From a virus: a DNA stretch of 25,757 bases. A program made the translations under genes and the position numbers. This document shows, piece after piece, positions 24,189-25,757 of this stretch (positions are counted from its first letter, which is position 1; every line of letters starts with the position of its first letter). The notes under the pieces are model-generated. The model ran no database searches. It was not told where the DNA came from and saw only the letters and a list, made by a program, of their open reading frames with translations. The stretch is from IMG/VR virus record IMGVR_UViG_3300027977_000179, positions 1 to 25,757 of that record; one strand, given 5' to 3'.

Positions 24189-25379
24189 ATGGCAACAGAA
24201 AAAATACCTATACGAACAGTCTTTGATGGTGCTACGGCCGTAGGTCTAGCCGAGTTTCAAGCAACAGAAGTCGTAGGCGTAACCTACGGAGGTATAGGTA
24301 CAAATACACTTACTTCTAATTCTATTCTTTTAGGTAATGGTACAAATGCCGTTCAATCTTCAGCTATACAAATAGTAGGCACAACATTATCTTCAACTGA
24401 TTCATCAATTATAAATGTAAATGAAGGATTAGTAGTAGAAGGAACATTAAATGTTACAGGAGCCACAACTCTTGGTGCTACTACAATTTCTGGTAATTTA
24501 ACTGTAACAGGAACAACTACTACTGTTAATTCAACTACAATTGATATTACAAACTCATTTACTTTTGAAGGAGCAACAGCAGACGGCTTTGAAACAACAT
24601 TAGGTGTTATAGACCCTACAGCTGACCGAGCAATTAATTTACCCAATGTATCAGGTACAGTTTTAACAACAGGAAATATAACTGATTTAGGAACGCCAAT
24701 TGGAGATTTAACAGAAATATCGAATGTTGCAAATGATGATGTATTTTTAGCTATTGATACTTCAGGCGGTGGGCTTAAAAAAATAACAAGATCAACTATT
24801 GTATCAGGATTAGCAGCATCTTCAGCTTTATCAAACATAGTAGAAGATACAACACCACAATTAGGTGGTAGTTTAGATGTAAATGGTAATTCTATTGTAT
24901 CGGTATCAAATGGTAATATAAGCATTGTACCAAATGGTTCAGGTAAAGTTATATTAGATGGTGACGGTAGTGCTTCTGGTGTAAGTATAACAGATGGTTT
25001 AATTGACATAAGATCAAGTATAGGACAAGTATCTAAAATCAAGTTTTATTGTGAAGTAAGTAATGCTCACTTTCAAACTTTACAAGCAGCTCCTCATTCG
25101 TCAGCAAGTTCAGCTGTATTAACTTTGCCTGTAGCAACAGGTACTTTAATAGGAACAGGTGATAGCGGCACTGTAAGTAATACAATGTTAACTAATTCTT
25201 CAATTACTATTGTAGATGATAGTTCCACTACTTCTCTTGTTTCATTAGGTGAAAGTTTAAAGTTTACAGGAGGCACCGGCATTGATACTACTATATCAGG
25301 TGATAATATAACTTTTTCTGTTGATAATACCGTTCCTACAAAAGCTTTTGCTATAGCACAAGCGATTGCTCTTGGTTAA
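24189..25379 (+). CDS. Fibre-like structural protein in the fibritin (wac) position
   Basis: 396 residues, immediately before gp13, where T4 carries wac (fibritin). The sequence is a chain of fibre modules: LVVEGTLNVTGATTLGATTI, then NSTTIDITNSFTFEGATADG (about 100-160), DDVFLAIDTSGGGLKKITRS (about 178-200, the same repeat as in 12278 and 14173), TPQLGGSLDVNGNSIVSVSN (about 220-260), and a DDSST/SLG/GGTGI module (about 345-385). The last residues, KAFAIAQAIALG, almost equal the C-terminus of the protein at 11037. I see no T4 fibritin coiled coil or foldon, so the link to wac is positional only. AGGA precedes the ATG. Confidence 0.72.
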   Translation: MATEKIPIRTVFDGATAVGLAEFQATEVVGVTYGGIGTNTLTSNSILLGNGTNAVQSSAIQIVGTTLSSTDSSIINVNEGLVVEGTLNVTGATTLGATTISGNLTVTGTTTTVNSTTIDITNSFTFEGATADGFETTLGVIDPTADRAINLPNVSGTVLTTGNITDLGTPIGDLTEISNVANDDVFLAIDTSGGGLKKITRSTIVSGLAASSALSNIVEDTTPQLGGSLDVNGNSIVSVSNGNISIVPNGSGKVILDGDGSASGVSITDGLIDIRSSIGQVSKIKFYCEVSNAHFQTLQAAPHSSASSAVLTLPVATGTLIGTGDSGTVSNTMLTNSSITIVDDSSTTSLVSLGESLKFTGGTGIDTTISGDNITFSVDNTVPTKAFAIAQAIALG

Positions 25380-25385
25380 TACGAT

Positions 25386-25393
25386 TATAAATA
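25386..25393 (+). promoter_or_regulatory. T4-type late promoter for gp13
   Basis: Exact TATAAATA six bases after the preceding stop and 27 bases before the gp13 ATG at 25421. The gp13 ribosome-binding region is AAAAAGG. Confidence 0.8.
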
Positions 25394-25420
25394 TAGTAAA
25401 TAAGACTAAAAAGGTATGAA

Positions 25421-25757
25421 ATGGCAACTCCATCAACACGAGAAACATTAAAACAATACGCTTTACGTTCATTAGGTAAGCCAGTTATTGAAATCAATGT
25501 GGACAACGATCAAGTCGAAGATCGTATAGATGAGGCCTTACAATTCTATGTTCAATATCACTATGACGGTATTCGTAGAACCTATCTTAAATACAAATTA
25601 ACAGCAGCCGATAAAATCAGATTAAAAGCACCAATACCTACTTCTGAATCAGTAACACAAGACAGTGTTACAACAACTTGGTATGAACAAGACAATTATT
25701 TGGTTGTTCCTGAAACTGTGGTGGCCGTTGTGAATATATTTCCTTTTTCAGATAAGG
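25421..25757 (+). CDS. gp13: Neck protein gp13, N-terminal part (3' partial)
   Basis: 112 codons before the right edge. MATPSTRETLKQYALRSLGK is followed by PVIEINVDNDQVEDRIDEAL (Asp30-Glu33-Asp34 region) and QFYVQYHYDGIRRTYLKYKL. The pattern L-R-x-L-G-x-P-[VI]-[IL]-x-[IV]-[NE]-[VL] ... D-Q-V-E-D-R-[VI]-[DE]-E-A-L ... Y-H-Y-D-G matches T4 gp13 and its cyanophage counterparts. gp13 forms, with gp14, the neck that connects the filled head to the tail. It follows the fibritin-position gene as in T4 (wac, 13, 14). It has its own late promoter. The remainder lies beyond the window. Confidence 0.9.
   Translation, partial: MATPSTRETLKQYALRSLGKPVIEINVDNDQVEDRIDEALQFYVQYHYDGIRRTYLKYKLTAADKIRLKAPIPTSESVTQDSVTTTWYEQDNYLVVPETVVAVVNIFPFSDK

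Overview
The window is one continuous, plus-strand block of virion structural genes from an AT-rich, tailed, T4-like myovirus of the marine cyanophage/pelagiphage type. Four anchors support this. The C-terminus of a gp6-like baseplate wedge protein lies at the left edge. A clear T4 gp8 homologue starts at 3242. A 2030-residue DUF4815-type structural protein starts at 4721. The start of a gp13-like neck protein lies at the right edge (25421). The order 6, (7-position), 8 ... 13 matches T4, and T4-type late promoters (TATAAATA) occur at module boundaries. The host cannot be fixed from sequence alone; low G+C fits phages of Pelagibacter or Prochlorococcus. I found no tRNA, integrase, CRISPR array, credible minus-strand gene or rho-independent terminator.

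Layout. Positions 1-10813 hold the baseplate core: gp6 end, a gp7-position protein, gp8 and the giant DUF4815 protein, tightly packed. Positions 10815-12255 hold a small coiled-coil-like protein, a structural protein with a cupredoxin-like Cys/His/Met signature, and a small beta-rich virion protein. Positions 12278-19981 form a mosaic host-recognition region: modular tail-fibre connectors (12278, a truncated one at 13812, 14173), receptor-binding tip candidates (12952 and three tandem paralogues 15200/15920/16595), small fibre-assembly-like proteins (13547, 13985, 17370), a glycine-rich adhesin (17682), further small fibre-associated genes, and a decayed 2-oxoglutarate/Fe(II) oxygenase remnant next to an ectopic copy of the gp8 promoter and start. 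Positions 20011-25379 hold small structural proteins and three larger fibre/fibritin-position proteins (20895, 23589, 24189). The neck gene gp13 then begins behind its own late promoter.

How the genes probably work together: the wedge proteins build the hub-proximal baseplate. The DUF4815 protein and long beta-repeat fibres project from it. Short interchangeable tip proteins, four of which share the same N-terminal tag, would contact the host surface. Small chaperone-like proteins would help fold or attach them. Late promoters let blocks be expressed, and perhaps exchanged, as units. The most notable observations are the shared N-terminal tag on unrelated tip domains, the triplicated tip gene, the misplaced gp8-start/late-promoter copy joined to an oxygenase fragment, the cupredoxin-like virion protein, and a strong mosaic in GGCC density that follows these modules.
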